Below are positions 1 through 8,338 of a stretch of DNA of 64,000 nt, piece by piece. Made by a program: the position numbers and the translations under genes. Origin of the DNA: Anaerolineae bacterium (GTDB taxonomy: Bacteria; Chloroflexota; Anaerolineae; Promineifilales; Promineifilaceae); contig JANQGC010000146.1 in assembly GCA_028277515.1 (NCBI GenBank), positions 1 to 64,000 of the forward strand, written 5' to 3'. Position 1 is the first letter of the stretch. Every line of letters begins with the position of its first letter. Under the pieces are notes generated by a model that searched no databases, was not told the DNA's origin, and saw only the letters and a list, made by a program, of their open reading frames with translations.

Positions 1-739
1 CATCATACAGCCAATTCAACGCGGCGCTGAGAATGGTGCGTTGTTTTTCCGCATCCCCCGGCTCGCCAAAAGGATTGCCAAAGGGAAAACGGACATAAAG
101 CGCACGCGGCACCCCGGTACACAGCGTAATGTATGGAGCCATACTTAAACTCACGGTAGCGATACCGGCTTCTTCAATCCCGTTCTGTAACAGTCCCACG
201 GACCGGTGACAGATCGGTCAGCCTGGCGAAAACACCACCGCATCAACGGCATCCGCTTGCAACTGTTGCACAACATCAGCGATTGTCTCCTGCCGAAAAT
301 GTGTCGGATCGGGTATCCAACCCATGAAACCGATGTGACGAGGGGCGACACTGCCCACTATCCCTTCGGCCGCCAATTCGCGTAAACGTTCCAGCGGCAA
401 CATGCAGTTAGGGTCCTGGTCAGGATCGGTGTGATCATAGTGGTCATGGGCGAAGCGCACGTCGGCCAGATTAACATCGCCGGGAATCCAACGGACAGTA
501 GAATCTCCGGTATGCGAGACCAAATCAAACGGCTCCGTACCGGTCACATAAGCGCCCCCAGAGGTCGCCAGCGCCACGCGCAGCGCTGAAAGCGGCTTTT
601 GGGGTTCATGGAAGGCCACCGACGCGTTCCGAGCCGAAGTGAAGTGACCTGCGTGAGAAACGAGACATCGCGCCTCCCACGCCTGCCAGCGCTCCTCAGC
701 ATCAGGAACTTCGTAGAGAATCGTATCTGGTTGGTTCAT
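1..739 (-). CDS. PrdB/GrdB-family selenoprotein, copy A (partial, runs off left edge)
   Basis: Seen: an ATG at 739 overlaps the stop of the upstream VOC gene as ATGA. The frame reaches an in-frame TGA at 218-220 (residue 174) and continues open to the window edge, reading U-P-I-C-H-R-S-V-G-L and later R-F-P-F-G-N-P-F-G. The two other copies in this window have the same sequence after the TGA, so the TGA is almost certainly selenocysteine. The N-terminal part has the family signature F-A-H-D-H-Y-D-H followed by D-P-N-C and G-F-M-G-W. By comparison with copy B about 30 residues are missing at the C-terminus. Family knowledge: GrdB and PrdB are selenoprotein subunits of glycine/betaine/sarcosine and D-proline reductases, where Sec attacks the substrate. 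Inference: Sec174 and Cys177 form a redox pair; the substrate is unknown. It is the last visible gene of a five-gene minus-strand operon. Confidence 0.85.
190..220 (-). promoter_or_regulatory. Candidate bacterial SECIS hairpin, copy A
   Basis: On the minus strand the UGA (220-218) is followed by 10 nt and then a hairpin in which GGTCC pairs with GGACT/C (G-U allowed) around a GUG loop. The second outer pair of the 8-bp version in copy B is lost here, leaving about 6 bp. The loop lies 19-21 nt after the UGA, within the spacing known for bacterial SECIS elements. A guanine opens the loop. Confidence 0.55.
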
Positions 740-1596
740 AAAAGCTCGTAATAGGGGACGCCACTGTCGTTGGCATAATGTCCTTGTGGGTAGGGCTTAT
801 CACGGCTGTCGATCTGATACCAGATGCCTTCCGGCCCATGCATCATGGCATCACCGCCAACATCAACCTTGATACCGCGCGCTTCAAGTATCCCAATGGC
901 CTCGTCAGCGTCGGCGAAGTCAAAGGCGATGTGGTTCAACCTGGCTCGCAACTGTCCCGCGCGCCGGAAAAGGGGCATCAAGCCAGGAGGACGGCCGACC
1001 GAATCCAGCGGTCCGTCAGGATAATAGGCTTTGCTGATATACCATCCCTTACGCGCCCAACTGCGCCGGCCGGGGGCATCAAACACCTTGCCCAGCCAGT
1101 TTGCCATGCGGGAGGGTACAGCCACGTCCAGCGCTACGTGATGGATACCGCGTACCAGACAAGGCAAGTCCGGATCTACTTCCAGGTCTTGCATGACAAT
1201 GGTGGGATCATCCGGGTCGATGGGGCGCGGCTGGGTGAAGCTATCCACCTGAATGTGCAGCTCTTCCGGCCCATAAAGCATACCATCGCCATAAGTATCG
1301 ACCTCGATACCTTTGTTTTCCAGGTAGGCGATTGTCTCTTCGGCCGAGAGTTCAGCATCGGCTACGCCCATGCCCAGGTGATTCAGTTCACCTTGCGGCG
1401 TCGATTGGCGCATTCGCAGTTCGAGAATGCCGGAATTGTCTGTTTGATAGTGGGGCGAGCCGAGGACGCGAACATAGTCACCGCGCCACCAACCATGCCT
1501 TAACGTTTGCAGGCCGAATGCCTCACGCAAATAGCGTTCCATGCGCGTGGGTGAGGCAAGGTCTAGAGAAACATGGGTAATATTGAAAATGTGCAT
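736..1596 (-). CDS. Two-domain VOC (glyoxalase/extradiol dioxygenase-like) protein
   Basis: 286 residues with two tandem vicinal-oxygen-chelate modules (about 1-120 and 148-270). Seen: domain 1 has candidate metal ligands H8 and H73 and an E-E-L-H segment near 112-114. Domain 2 has H-H-V-A-L-D (152-153), N-H-I-A-F-D (H222) and a W-Y-Q-I-D strand. Family knowledge: such pairs form a metal site in extradiol dioxygenases, glyoxalases and thiol-transfer enzymes, so the reaction cannot be read from the fold. An AAGGAG Shine-Dalgarno lies 11 nt before the ATG. The stop overlaps the start of the selenoprotein gene by ATGA, implying translational coupling. A close paralogue follows the selenoprotein of cluster B, so the VOC-selenoprotein pairing is conserved. 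Inference: the two proteins act on the same substrate. Confidence 0.85.
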   Translation of the reverse strand: MHIFNITHVSLDLASPTRMERYLREAFGLQTLRHGWWRGDYVRVLGSPHYQTDNSGILELRMRQSTPQGELNHLGMGVADAELSAEETIAYLENKGIEVDTYGDGMLYGPEELHIQVDSFTQPRPIDPDDPTIVMQDLEVDPDLPCLVRGIHHVALDVAVPSRMANWLGKVFDAPGRRSWARKGWYISKAYYPDGPLDSVGRPPGLMPLFRRAGQLRARLNHIAFDFADADEAIGILEARGIKVDVGGDAMMHGPEGIWYQIDSRDKPYPQGHYANDSGVPYYELL

Positions 1597-1745
1597 GCGA
1601 AAAAAGACTCCTTTTATGATTGGACGCGGATGAGCACGGCTGGATGGGGATGAAATTTTTTGCTCGTGAACAATCCTTTGCTAATCCGATTAATAATTCG
1701 ATACCTGACTTAACAAATCAGGCACGGTTTGTAAATGAATATCTA

Positions 1746-2657
1746 TTAAAGCCGAACGTCCAGCGCATCACGCAGCCCGTCGCCGAACAGATTGAAACCG
1801 AGAACCGTGATCATGATAGCTATGCCCGGAACCAGGGCGATCCAGGGAGCCGTTTCCAGAAAGGCGCGACCCTCGGTGATCATGACACCCCAGGAAGGGG
1901 TGGGTGGTTGGATTCCCAGCCCTAGAAATGAGAGCGCCGATTCGCTCAAAATGGCGGTGGCGATGCGTGTGGTGGAGAGGACAATGAGTGTACTAGAAAC
2001 GTTGGGCACAATGTGGCGCATGATGATCCGCCAATAGGTCGCACCCAGGCCAAAGGCTGCTAAGACGTAATCGCGCTGTTTGGTTGTCGTCGTTTCCGCT
2101 CGCATGACGCGCGCAAATAAGGGCACACTGCCCAGGCCAATCGCTAACATCAAATTAAAAAACCCCGACCCCAACACGGCAATAAGTACCAATGCCAGCA
2201 GCAGAACGGGAAAGGTCATCAGCATCTCGATAAAGAAATTGATCACCGCATCGACCTTGCCACCCGCATAACCGGCAATAATGCCCAAACCGGCCCCGAC
2301 GAAGATGGAGATGAAGACAGCCACGACACCGACAACCAGGGAGATGCGTGCGCCATAGATGACCCGCGACAACATGTCCCGGCCGAAATTATCCGTCCCC
2401 AGCGGATGATCAAGCGTAGGAGGCGAGTAGCGGTTCAACAAATCCTGTTCAGCCGGATCATAGGGGGCGATCAGCGGCGCAGCCACCGCCGCTACGAGAA
2501 AAAGCAGCACAATGATGGCGCCTACCCCCGCACTTTTACGCGTTACAAAGATGTAGCGGCTGAAGTGGCGCAGGCGGGATTTAGATTCCGGCACGACCTG
2601 GGTCTCCTCGACCGCGAGCTGGATGGGTTGCGTATACTCATCGACACTACTTGTCAT
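1746..2657 (-). CDS. ABC transporter permease, DppC/OppC type
   Basis: 303 residues. An N-terminal cytosolic stretch of about 40 residues precedes the first membrane helix (around 43-65), followed by the D-P-A-E-Q-D-L-L-N-R-Y and G-T-D-N-F-G-R-D segments typical of DppC and five further helices. The C-terminal signature L-S-F-L-G-L-G-I-Q-P-P-T-P-S-W-G is intact. It is the second inner-membrane permease of a peptide/nickel-type (PepT family) importer. Its start overlaps the end of the DppB-type gene by 11 nt, so the two are translated together. Partner solute-binding protein is the first gene of the operon; no ATPase gene is present. The 150 nt downstream (1597-1745) hold only a degenerate repeat. 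Confidence 0.93.
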   Translation of the reverse strand: MTSSVDEYTQPIQLAVEETQVVPESKSRLRHFSRYIFVTRKSAGVGAIIVLLFLVAAVAAPLIAPYDPAEQDLLNRYSPPTLDHPLGTDNFGRDMLSRVIYGARISLVVGVVAVFISIFVGAGLGIIAGYAGGKVDAVINFFIEMLMTFPVLLLALVLIAVLGSGFFNLMLAIGLGSVPLFARVMRAETTTTKQRDYVLAAFGLGATYWRIIMRHIVPNVSSTLIVLSTTRIATAILSESALSFLGLGIQPPTPSWGVMITEGRAFLETAPWIALVPGIAIMITVLGFNLFGDGLRDALDVRL

Positions 2658-3597
2658 AAGAAACTCGAGGGTCGAGCCAGGCGATCAGAAAATCGGAGGC
2701 CAGGTTTGTCATCACAATAACAAAACCGAAGACCAGAATCAACGCCTGAATCATGGGAAAGTCGCGGTTATTCAGGGCTAAAATCATCAAGCGACCTAAT
2801 CCCGGCCGAGAAAAGACGAGTTCCACAACAACCGAACCGGTGAGCAAGGTGGCGAAGACGGTTCCGGCAGCAGCGACTACCGGTATGGCCGCGTTCCGCA
2901 TGACATGTAGCGAAATGATGCGTCGTTCTCTCAGCCCTTTGGAACGTGCCGTCAAGATATAATCCTGACTTTTCACTTCCAGCACGGCCGCGCGCGTCAA
3001 GCGGGCCAGCAGCGCGGCAAGACTGGTGCCGATGACCAAACTGGGTAAGATAAGATGCCGCAGCGTATCGACGCCGCCATCCCCGGCCCCGATTATGGGC
3101 AGCCAGGAAAGACGAAAAGCGAAGATGTAGATGAACAGAACTCCCAACCAGAAGTTGGGCGCGCTCAATCCCACCATTGAGCCGGTCAGCGTCAAGTAAT
3201 CCATCCATGTATTGGGCTTGAGGGCGGAGATGACGCCCGACGGAATGCCGATGAGCAGTCCCATGGCCATGCCGGCCAGCGCCAACTGCAACGTGGGCAC
3301 AATACGCGGTACGATGTCCCGTGTAACCGGCAGGTTGGTTCGATAAGAATAGCCGAGATTGCCTTGTAGTACCTGGCCCACGTAACGGCCGAATTGGACG
3401 TGCAGTGGCAAATCCAGGCCAAAGTCCTTTCTAATCTGATCGAGAACTTCCTGGGGGATATACTCCTGTTGCAGATCGTAGAGCAGCTCCACCGGGTCGC
3501 CCGGCGCAATGTGCAGAAGCAAAAAGACGCCCAACAACAAGCCGAAAAGCGTTGGAATCAGCAATAGCAGACGATTGAAAATATAACGGGACGACAT
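2647..3597 (-). CDS. ABC transporter permease, DppB/OppB type
   Basis: 316 residues. Seen: N-terminal helix at about 9-29, H-I-A-P-G-D-P motif, a long periplasmic loop with L-P-L-H-V-Q-F-G-R-Y, then five membrane helices. The EAA-like cytoplasmic loop (A-R-S-K-G-L-R-E-R-R) that contacts the ATPase is intact, and the C-terminus reads V-F-S-R-P-G-L-G-R. These are family hallmarks of DppB. It is more divergent from the two other DppB-type genes in this window (10216-11172 and 13176-14129) than those are from each other, so it is not the product of the same recent duplication. Confidence 0.93.
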   Translation of the reverse strand: MSSRYIFNRLLLLIPTLFGLLLGVFLLLHIAPGDPVELLYDLQQEYIPQEVLDQIRKDFGLDLPLHVQFGRYVGQVLQGNLGYSYRTNLPVTRDIVPRIVPTLQLALAGMAMGLLIGIPSGVISALKPNTWMDYLTLTGSMVGLSAPNFWLGVLFIYIFAFRLSWLPIIGAGDGGVDTLRHLILPSLVIGTSLAALLARLTRAAVLEVKSQDYILTARSKGLRERRIISLHVMRNAAIPVVAAAGTVFATLLTGSVVVELVFSRPGLGRLMILALNNRDFPMIQALILVFGFVIVMTNLASDFLIAWLDPRVSYDK

Positions 3598-3621
3598 CTA
3601 TGTTTTCAGGTTTGACTAAAA

Positions 3622-3653
3622 ATCTTGGAGGGTAATAATTTACCCTCCAAGAT
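3622..3653 (-). terminator. Hairpin between solute-binding protein and permease genes, cluster A
   Basis: A perfect 14-bp stem (ATCTTGGAGGGTAA and its complement) with a TAAT loop sits in the 90-nt gap between the solute-binding protein gene and the DppB-type gene. It lacks a strong T-run on the minus strand, so it may stabilise the upstream mRNA or give partial termination, making the binding protein more abundant than the permeases. Cluster B has a hairpin at the equivalent place. Confidence 0.6.
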
Positions 3654-3687
3654 GATTTTATCACAACAGCCTGCTGCTAGTGAGATG

Positions 3688-5394
3688 CTACTCCGCAATG
3701 TCGAACAAGTAGAAGCGAGTTTGCCATCCACCCAGGTTGGGGATCAGTCCGGAAACATTGGGTCTGGCGGCTGTAACCTCCACCGGATACCAAAGGGGTA
3801 CGATGGGCGCGTCGTCAGCAATTTGACGCTGGATTTCCTGTATGGCCTCAGCGCGCTCATCCTGGTCGATGATGGTCGCCTGTTCGTTGATCAGGTCACA
3901 CGGCCCTTCGTAGAGAGCAAAGTTAGGCCCTGGTGGGAAGTTTTCGCAGCGGAAGAAATCAAGCAAGAGATCAACCTCGGCGCGGGTGGGGTTGGAGACG
4001 GTAATGTCATAATCACCGGCGCCTTGTCGTTCGCGAATCGCGCCTCGCTCCAGATACTCAATTTCCAGGTTGACGCCAACTTCTGCCCACATCTGCTGCA
4101 CGATGGTGAGCATGATTGGGTTAAAGGCTGTCTGCATCGCCTGCGCGCCAATGGTCAAGGCGGTCAAATCGGCACCATCTCCATAGCCGGCTTCGGCCAA
4201 TAGTTCACGTGCCCGATCCTGGTCAAACTCATATTGAGTGACATCTTGTGTGTGTCCGAGCAGCGACGGCGGCACAACCGAATGGGCCACTGTGCTCAGG
4301 AAGCCCTCTGTGGCTTCACGCACCAATGTCTCGCGATCGATGGCGTGGATCAACGCCTGACGCACACGTGGGTCGGTAAATGGCTCACGCGTATTGTTCA
4401 GCCATAAGGCATACATGCTGGCAGCAAAATTTTCATCAGCGTTAACGACGATACTGTCATCGTTTTGCAGAGACAAAATGTTGGCCGGTTCGCGGACGAT
4501 CATATAGTCGATTTCACCGTCTCGTAGCGCCAGGGCGGCCACACTTTCCTCAGGAATAGCGCGCAAAACCAATTCATCAATAGCCGGGCGACCCTTGAAA
4601 TGATCGTCAAACGCTTCCATCACCGCATCTCCGTTGGATTCGGCTTCGGTGACGATATAGGGGCCAGTACCGACGGGGTTGAGACAATATTCCTCACCCA
4701 ACTCCTCAACAGCTTGTTGGTTGACGATCAGCGTCGCCGGCGAGTGGGCAATATTGACCAGGAAGGGAGAATAGGGCGACTCTAATGTCACTTGTACCGT
4801 GTAGTCGTCAACTGCTTCAATACTGGCGACGGGGGCTAGCACATTTGCGCCACGCGCTCCCGTATCAGGATCCATGATGCGTTCCCATGTCCACACCACA
4901 TCATCGGCCGTCAGCTCACCATAGCCGTTCTGCCATTGAACCCCTTCCCGCAGATTGAATGTGTAGACCGTGCCGTCTTCACTGACTTCCCACGATTCGG
5001 CCAGGTCCGGGTCAACGACCTTTAAGGATTCGGGATTATGCGTCACCAACGAATTATAGACGTTTACTAAGATCATTGAATCCGTCCCACCCGTCTGGAA
5101 GGGCGGGTCAAGACAAACAACACCCTGGGTAAACGACCAGGTCAATGTTTTTTTCTCGCCCTCCGCTTCTGCTTCTTCGGCCGGTTCCTCTGCAGCGGGT
5201 TCTTCCTCGGCCATTTCTTCCTCGACCGGCTCTTCTTCTTCGGTCTCGGGTTCAGTCGATTCGGACGCTTCCTCTGCGGCCGGCGGCTCGGCTTCCGGCT
5301 CGCTCGTGTCACCCGGCTGGGTCGTCCCGCCGCAGGCGGCGAGCATCAACAACATTAAACTAATTACAAGGAGATAAATCAACCGTTTGCGCAT
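3688..5394 (-). CDS. Lipoprotein solute-binding protein, family 5 (peptide/nickel type)
   Basis: 568 residues. Seen: signal peptide with lipobox L-A-A-C (Cys21), then a very acidic low-complexity linker of about 60 residues (mainly E, A, P), then the SBP_bac_5 fold. Recognisable pieces are D-P-D-L-A-E-S-W-E-V-S-E-D-G, F-N-L-R-E-G-V-Q-W, T-A-D-D-V-V-W-T and D-P-R-V-R-Q-A-L-I-H-A-I-D-R. Role: an externally anchored receptor that captures ligand and passes it to the permease pair downstream. In this family ligands include peptides, opines, nickel chelates and other small polar compounds, so the ligand cannot be assigned. First gene of the minus-strand operon; it diverges from the cluster B selenoprotein gene across a 510-nt regulatory region. 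Confidence 0.93.
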   Translation of the reverse strand: MRKRLIYLLVISLMLLMLAACGGTTQPGDTSEPEAEPPAAEEASESTEPETEEEEPVEEEMAEEEPAAEEPAEEAEAEGEKKTLTWSFTQGVVCLDPPFQTGGTDSMILVNVYNSLVTHNPESLKVVDPDLAESWEVSEDGTVYTFNLREGVQWQNGYGELTADDVVWTWERIMDPDTGARGANVLAPVASIEAVDDYTVQVTLESPYSPFLVNIAHSPATLIVNQQAVEELGEEYCLNPVGTGPYIVTEAESNGDAVMEAFDDHFKGRPAIDELVLRAIPEESVAALALRDGEIDYMIVREPANILSLQNDDSIVVNADENFAASMYALWLNNTREPFTDPRVRQALIHAIDRETLVREATEGFLSTVAHSVVPPSLLGHTQDVTQYEFDQDRARELLAEAGYGDGADLTALTIGAQAMQTAFNPIMLTIVQQMWAEVGVNLEIEYLERGAIRERQGAGDYDITVSNPTRAEVDLLLDFFRCENFPPGPNFALYEGPCDLINEQATIIDQDERAEAIQEIQRQIADDAPIVPLWYPVEVTAARPNVSGLIPNLGGWQTRFYLFDIAE

Positions 5395-5904
5395 TCTTTC
5401 CTCCGTTTATCTATTAACCCAAATTGGGTACTGATGAATGACCGATGGCAGTGATATGGGGATTAACTCAAGCATGGACTTGCTAGCCATGATATCACGT
5501 GCCACGCACCATTAGGACAAAATGCATGCCATGTTGACAGTGCATTTTAACTGACGATCTGCTTGCAGACAGTTATCAGTTCGGCTTTTTCGGGCGCATT
5601 TAAGGCCCAAGCCCAAGGTAATTGGTATGATATCTTATATATTACACAATGTCAAGGCTGTTGGAATCCATGTAATGTAGAAGTGATTTGACAACATATA
5701 ATTGGTGTGATATCTTATATGATACAAGATGACAAGCAACGTTCCCTGAGAGTTGAACAGACTCTCCAAACACAAGTTGGCAATAATGAGAACAAACGCA
5801 TACCCCTCTGTTATGGAGCATCAAAGCAGGAATAGACGCGATTATCGAGGGTTGTCTAACTCTTAGATGTTTAGCGTCAGTAGCGCAATTAATAACAGGT
5901 TGCA
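5395..5904. promoter_or_regulatory. Divergent regulatory region between clusters A and B
   Basis: 510 nt without a credible gene, between two divergent operons. It holds a 39-bp imperfect direct repeat (5619-5657 and 5699-5737, 80 nt apart) whose core is TTGGTRTGATATCTTATAT, and a third weaker ATGATATCA at 5489-5497. The same core occurs upstream of the cysteine hydrolase operon (12377-12402) and of cluster C (20012-20033). Inference: operators for one shared regulator, with the promoters of both operons nearby. Confidence 0.6.
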
Positions 5905-6738
5905 ATGATGGAAGCGTTGGAAACAAGACCTCATAGCGTTGAGGATGTCGAAGAACAGTGGCTGGCGTGGAACGAGCGGTGCCGCGTGTCTCACCACCAC
6001 CATTTCATCCCTGCCCGTAATACAGGCGAGATCGCTTTTCACGAGGTGGATAAGCCTCTCGCTGACCTGCGGGTTGCGCTAGGCACATCTGGCGGCCTCT
6101 ATGTGAGGGGGATGGAACCATTTGATATGACGTCAACGGCAGGCGACGACACGCTACGTTGGATTCCAGCTGACGTAGAAACTGGCCGTCTGCGCTTTGC
6201 CCACGATCACTACGATCATAATGAGGCTGATGATGACCCAAATTGCATTTTCCCGATTGATCGCCTGCGTGAATTCGCCGATGAGGGGATTATTGGCAGT
6301 CTAGCCGGGCAGCATTTTGGTTTTATGGGCTGGATACCAAATCCAGACCGCTTCATTCGTGAGACAATTCCAGATCTGGTTGAACAGCTTCTTAGCGATA
6401 AGGTCGACGCTGTCGTTCTATCCCCTGGTTGACCGGTTTGCCACCGGTCCGTCGGACTGGTCCAAAATGCAATTGAATCCGCCGGGATTGCCACAGTTAG
6501 TATTACCATGACGCCCTATATTTCGCTGGCAACCGGCGTGCCCCGCATGTTATATCTTCGTTTTCCATTTGGCAACCCTTTTGGGCTTCCAGGTGATAGC
6601 AAAACACAGCGAAATATTTTATTCACAGCGCTCCAGTGGCTTTATGCTGCGCCGGGTCCTAATCAATGTTATTTGGTCAAGGCTAAGTGGGGACGTCCCC
6701 GGCGGCGAAGAGAACGAAAAGCATCGAATAGGCGATGA
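5905..6738 (+). CDS. PrdB/GrdB-family selenoprotein, copy B (complete)
   Basis: 277 residues if the in-frame TGA at 6430-6432 is read as Sec176; stopping there would give only 175 residues. Seen: the open frame continues to a TGA at 6736-6738 with clear family sequence, U-P-V-C-H-R-S-V-G-L-V-Q, then R-F-P-F-G-N-P-F-G-L-P-G-D and a basic tail. The N-terminal half has A-H-D-H-Y-D-H-N, D-P-N-C and G-F-M-G-W-I-P-N. Length and Sec position are close to those of PrdB, the Sec subunit of D-proline reductase (family knowledge), but no pyruvoyl-precursor PrdA-like gene is near. First gene of its operon; its stop overlaps the next start (ATGA). Start could also be the adjacent ATG at 5908. Inference: a Sec176/Cys179 redox centre. 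Confidence 0.87.
6430..6461 (+). promoter_or_regulatory. Candidate bacterial SECIS hairpin, copy B
   Basis: Ten nt after the UGA an 8-bp stem forms (ACCGGTCC at 6443-6450 with GGACTGGT at 6454-6461, one G-U pair) closed by a GUC loop at 6451-6453. An alternative hairpin starts at the UGA itself (GACCGG with CCGGTC). Position and the loop guanine agree with known bacterial SECIS elements that recruit SelB. Confidence 0.6.
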
Positions 6739-7019
6739 AAGGTAAACGCAAGAAGGATCCGGCATTCTACGAGCTACACGAGATTTTGTCCGATCTCCTG
6801 GAAATCGTCGAAGATTATCATCAGGCGTTGGAGGACGAGTTGAGCGCCGAAGAGGCGCAAGAAGAGCCTTATGCTTCACTGGTCTGGGCGCTAAATGGTC
6901 ACGTCAAGGCTGTGAAGCAGTTGGAAGAGCTTTTAGATGAAAAAGCATGGCCCCACGTGATTCGTATCGGCATCACATCTTCGTCTATATCTCATCGGCG
7001 TGCAGGTGGCTTTTTCTGA
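6735..7019 (+). CDS. Small charged protein of the selenoprotein cluster, paralogue 1
   Basis: 94 residues, function not recognised. Seen: basic N-terminus M-K-G-K-R-K-K-D-P, an acidic and probably all-helical middle, and a conserved C-terminus S-I-S-H-R-R-A-G-G-F-F. Its ATG overlaps the selenoprotein stop as ATGA. The next gene is a paralogue of identical length, and a third occurs beside the selenoprotein in cluster C, always adjacent or nearly so. No cysteine, no membrane segment. Inference: a subunit or assembly partner of the selenoprotein, with the S-H-R-x-x-x-F-F tail as the likely contact or functional motif. Confidence 0.8.
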   Translation: MKGKRKKDPAFYELHEILSDLLEIVEDYHQALEDELSAEEAQEEPYASLVWALNGHVKAVKQLEELLDEKAWPHVIRIGITSSSISHRRAGGFF

Positions 7020-7058
7020 TTTTGACCTTCGGCTTTGAATGAAGTAGCGAGCATGACT

Positions 7059-7343
7059 ATGGAAGGTAAACGCAAGAAAGACCCTGTTTACTATGAGATA
7101 CACGAAAAATTGAGTGAGCTGCATCAGGTTGCCGCCCAGTATCGCTCAGAAATTGAGGCGGAACTCGCCACTGCCACGGCCGAATCTGAACCGTATGAAT
7201 CGTATGTCTGGATTCTCAACCGGCAGTTAGACACGCTTACCCAATTTGAGGGATTACTTGATGATGAGATTTGGCCGGCCGTCGTGGCGGTGGGCAACTG
7301 GTCTTCAAATGTCTCACACCGCAAGTCGGGCGGTTTCTTTTAA
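7059..7343 (+). CDS. Small charged protein of the selenoprotein cluster, paralogue 2
   Basis: 94 residues with the ATG at 7059, chosen because it aligns with paralogue 1 (M-E-G-K-R-K-K-D-P-V-Y-Y-E against M-K-G-K-R-K-K-D-P-A-F-Y-E) and gives the same length; ATG 7053 or TTG 7035 are possible. C-terminus N-V-S-H-R-K-S-G-G-F-F. Predicted helical, acidic, without cysteine. It lies 39 nt after paralogue 1, consistent with tandem duplication. Function unknown; context ties it to the selenoprotein. Confidence 0.78.
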   Translation: MEGKRKKDPVYYEIHEKLSELHQVAAQYRSEIEAELATATAESEPYESYVWILNRQLDTLTQFEGLLDDEIWPAVVAVGNWSSNVSHRKSGGFF

Positions 7344-7479
7344 TCGACGTTTATTGAGCACCATAACAAAAGCTGTAGCGCGATTTGCCTAAATCGTGGA
7401 GCGGATTAGGCAATCCGATTTACTAGGCAGAATTACTGAAAAGTTTGGTTGATAAATCAGGTAGCACAAGGAGGTGTTT

Positions 7480-8328
7480 ATGATTCGCGTTAATGGGTTA
7501 ACACACATCGCGCTTGAACTTTCATGGCCTACACGCATGGAAGATTATCTGCGGGATGCGTTTGGCTTGCAGACACTCAAGCACGGGTATTGGAAGGGTG
7601 ATTATATTCGCATAATGGGGTCGCCTCATGTAGATCGGCCGAATAAGGGATTCATCTGGCTCTATTTGCGGACAGGGATTCCTCACGGCCGCCTGCGCCA
7701 TATCGGTGTAGGCGTCGAAGACGTCGATATTCCGACGGCCGTTGCTGATTTGCAAGAACGCGGCATTTACGTCGATGTTGACGCAGGTGACATGCTTTAT
7801 GCACCGGAGGGGCTCTCCATCAAGCTGGATAGCTTTACCAAGCCAAGACCAATCGATGAAGACGATCCGAACATCAAGATGGAGGATTGTCCTGTTGATC
7901 CCGATCTGCCTTGCTCCGTCAAGGGCATTCACCACCTCGCTGTCGATCTGGCCATACCAACGCGCACGCGTGATTGGATGGAGAATGCCTTCGGTTTAGA
8001 CGGCCGCAGGAGTTTTCATCGGCGCGGTGAATTTATATACGGGATATTTTATGAAGATGCCAAGCGAGATGTCATTGGACGTCGTGGCAGTTTGTTGGCG
8101 GTTTTTCAGAGACCACTCCTTGAACGCGTCCGTTGCCATCACATAGCGTTTGACGTGGACGATACGGAAGGCGCCATGCAAATGCTAAAGGAGCGTGGCT
8201 TCGAAGTGCCGGTCACAGATGCAATTATGTTTGGCCCGGAAGAAATCTGGTATCAGATAGACAGCCGTGTAACGCCTTTCCCTGTTGGTCACCCGACCAA
8301 TCAACCTGGCGTTCCCTTAGATGCTTAG
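7480..8328 (+). CDS. Two-domain VOC protein, cluster B
   Basis: 282 residues. Start ATG 7480 is set by a strong AAGGAGG five nt upstream; the GTG at 7474 lies inside that site. Two VOC modules: G-L-T-H-I-A-L-E, L-R-H-I-G-V-G-V in the first, and G-I-H-H-L-A-V-D, C-H-H-I-A-F-D-V, G-P-E-E-I-W-Y-Q-I-D-S in the second. It is clearly paralogous to the VOC protein of cluster A along its whole length (both open with T-R-M-E-x-Y-L-R-x-A-F-G-L-Q-T-L). Family members bind a divalent metal through His/Glu. The spacing to the solute-binding protein gene is 10 nt, so all belong to one transcript. The reaction is not deducible. Confidence 0.87.
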   Translation: MIRVNGLTHIALELSWPTRMEDYLRDAFGLQTLKHGYWKGDYIRIMGSPHVDRPNKGFIWLYLRTGIPHGRLRHIGVGVEDVDIPTAVADLQERGIYVDVDAGDMLYAPEGLSIKLDSFTKPRPIDEDDPNIKMEDCPVDPDLPCSVKGIHHLAVDLAIPTRTRDWMENAFGLDGRRSFHRRGEFIYGIFYEDAKRDVIGRRGSLLAVFQRPLLERVRCHHIAFDVDDTEGAMQMLKERGFEVPVTDAIMFGPEEIWYQIDSRVTPFPVGHPTNQPGVPLDA

Positions 8329-8338
8329 GAGGTAAAAG

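Noticed and set aside
778..1503. 241-codon plus-strand frame over the VOC gene
   Set aside because: Antisense shadow; the opposite strand gives a well conserved two-domain VOC protein.
5642..5926. 94-codon minus-strand frame in the divergent regulatory region
   Set aside because: It overlaps the repeat-containing promoter region and the start of the selenoprotein gene, has no ribosome site and no recognisable protein sequence.
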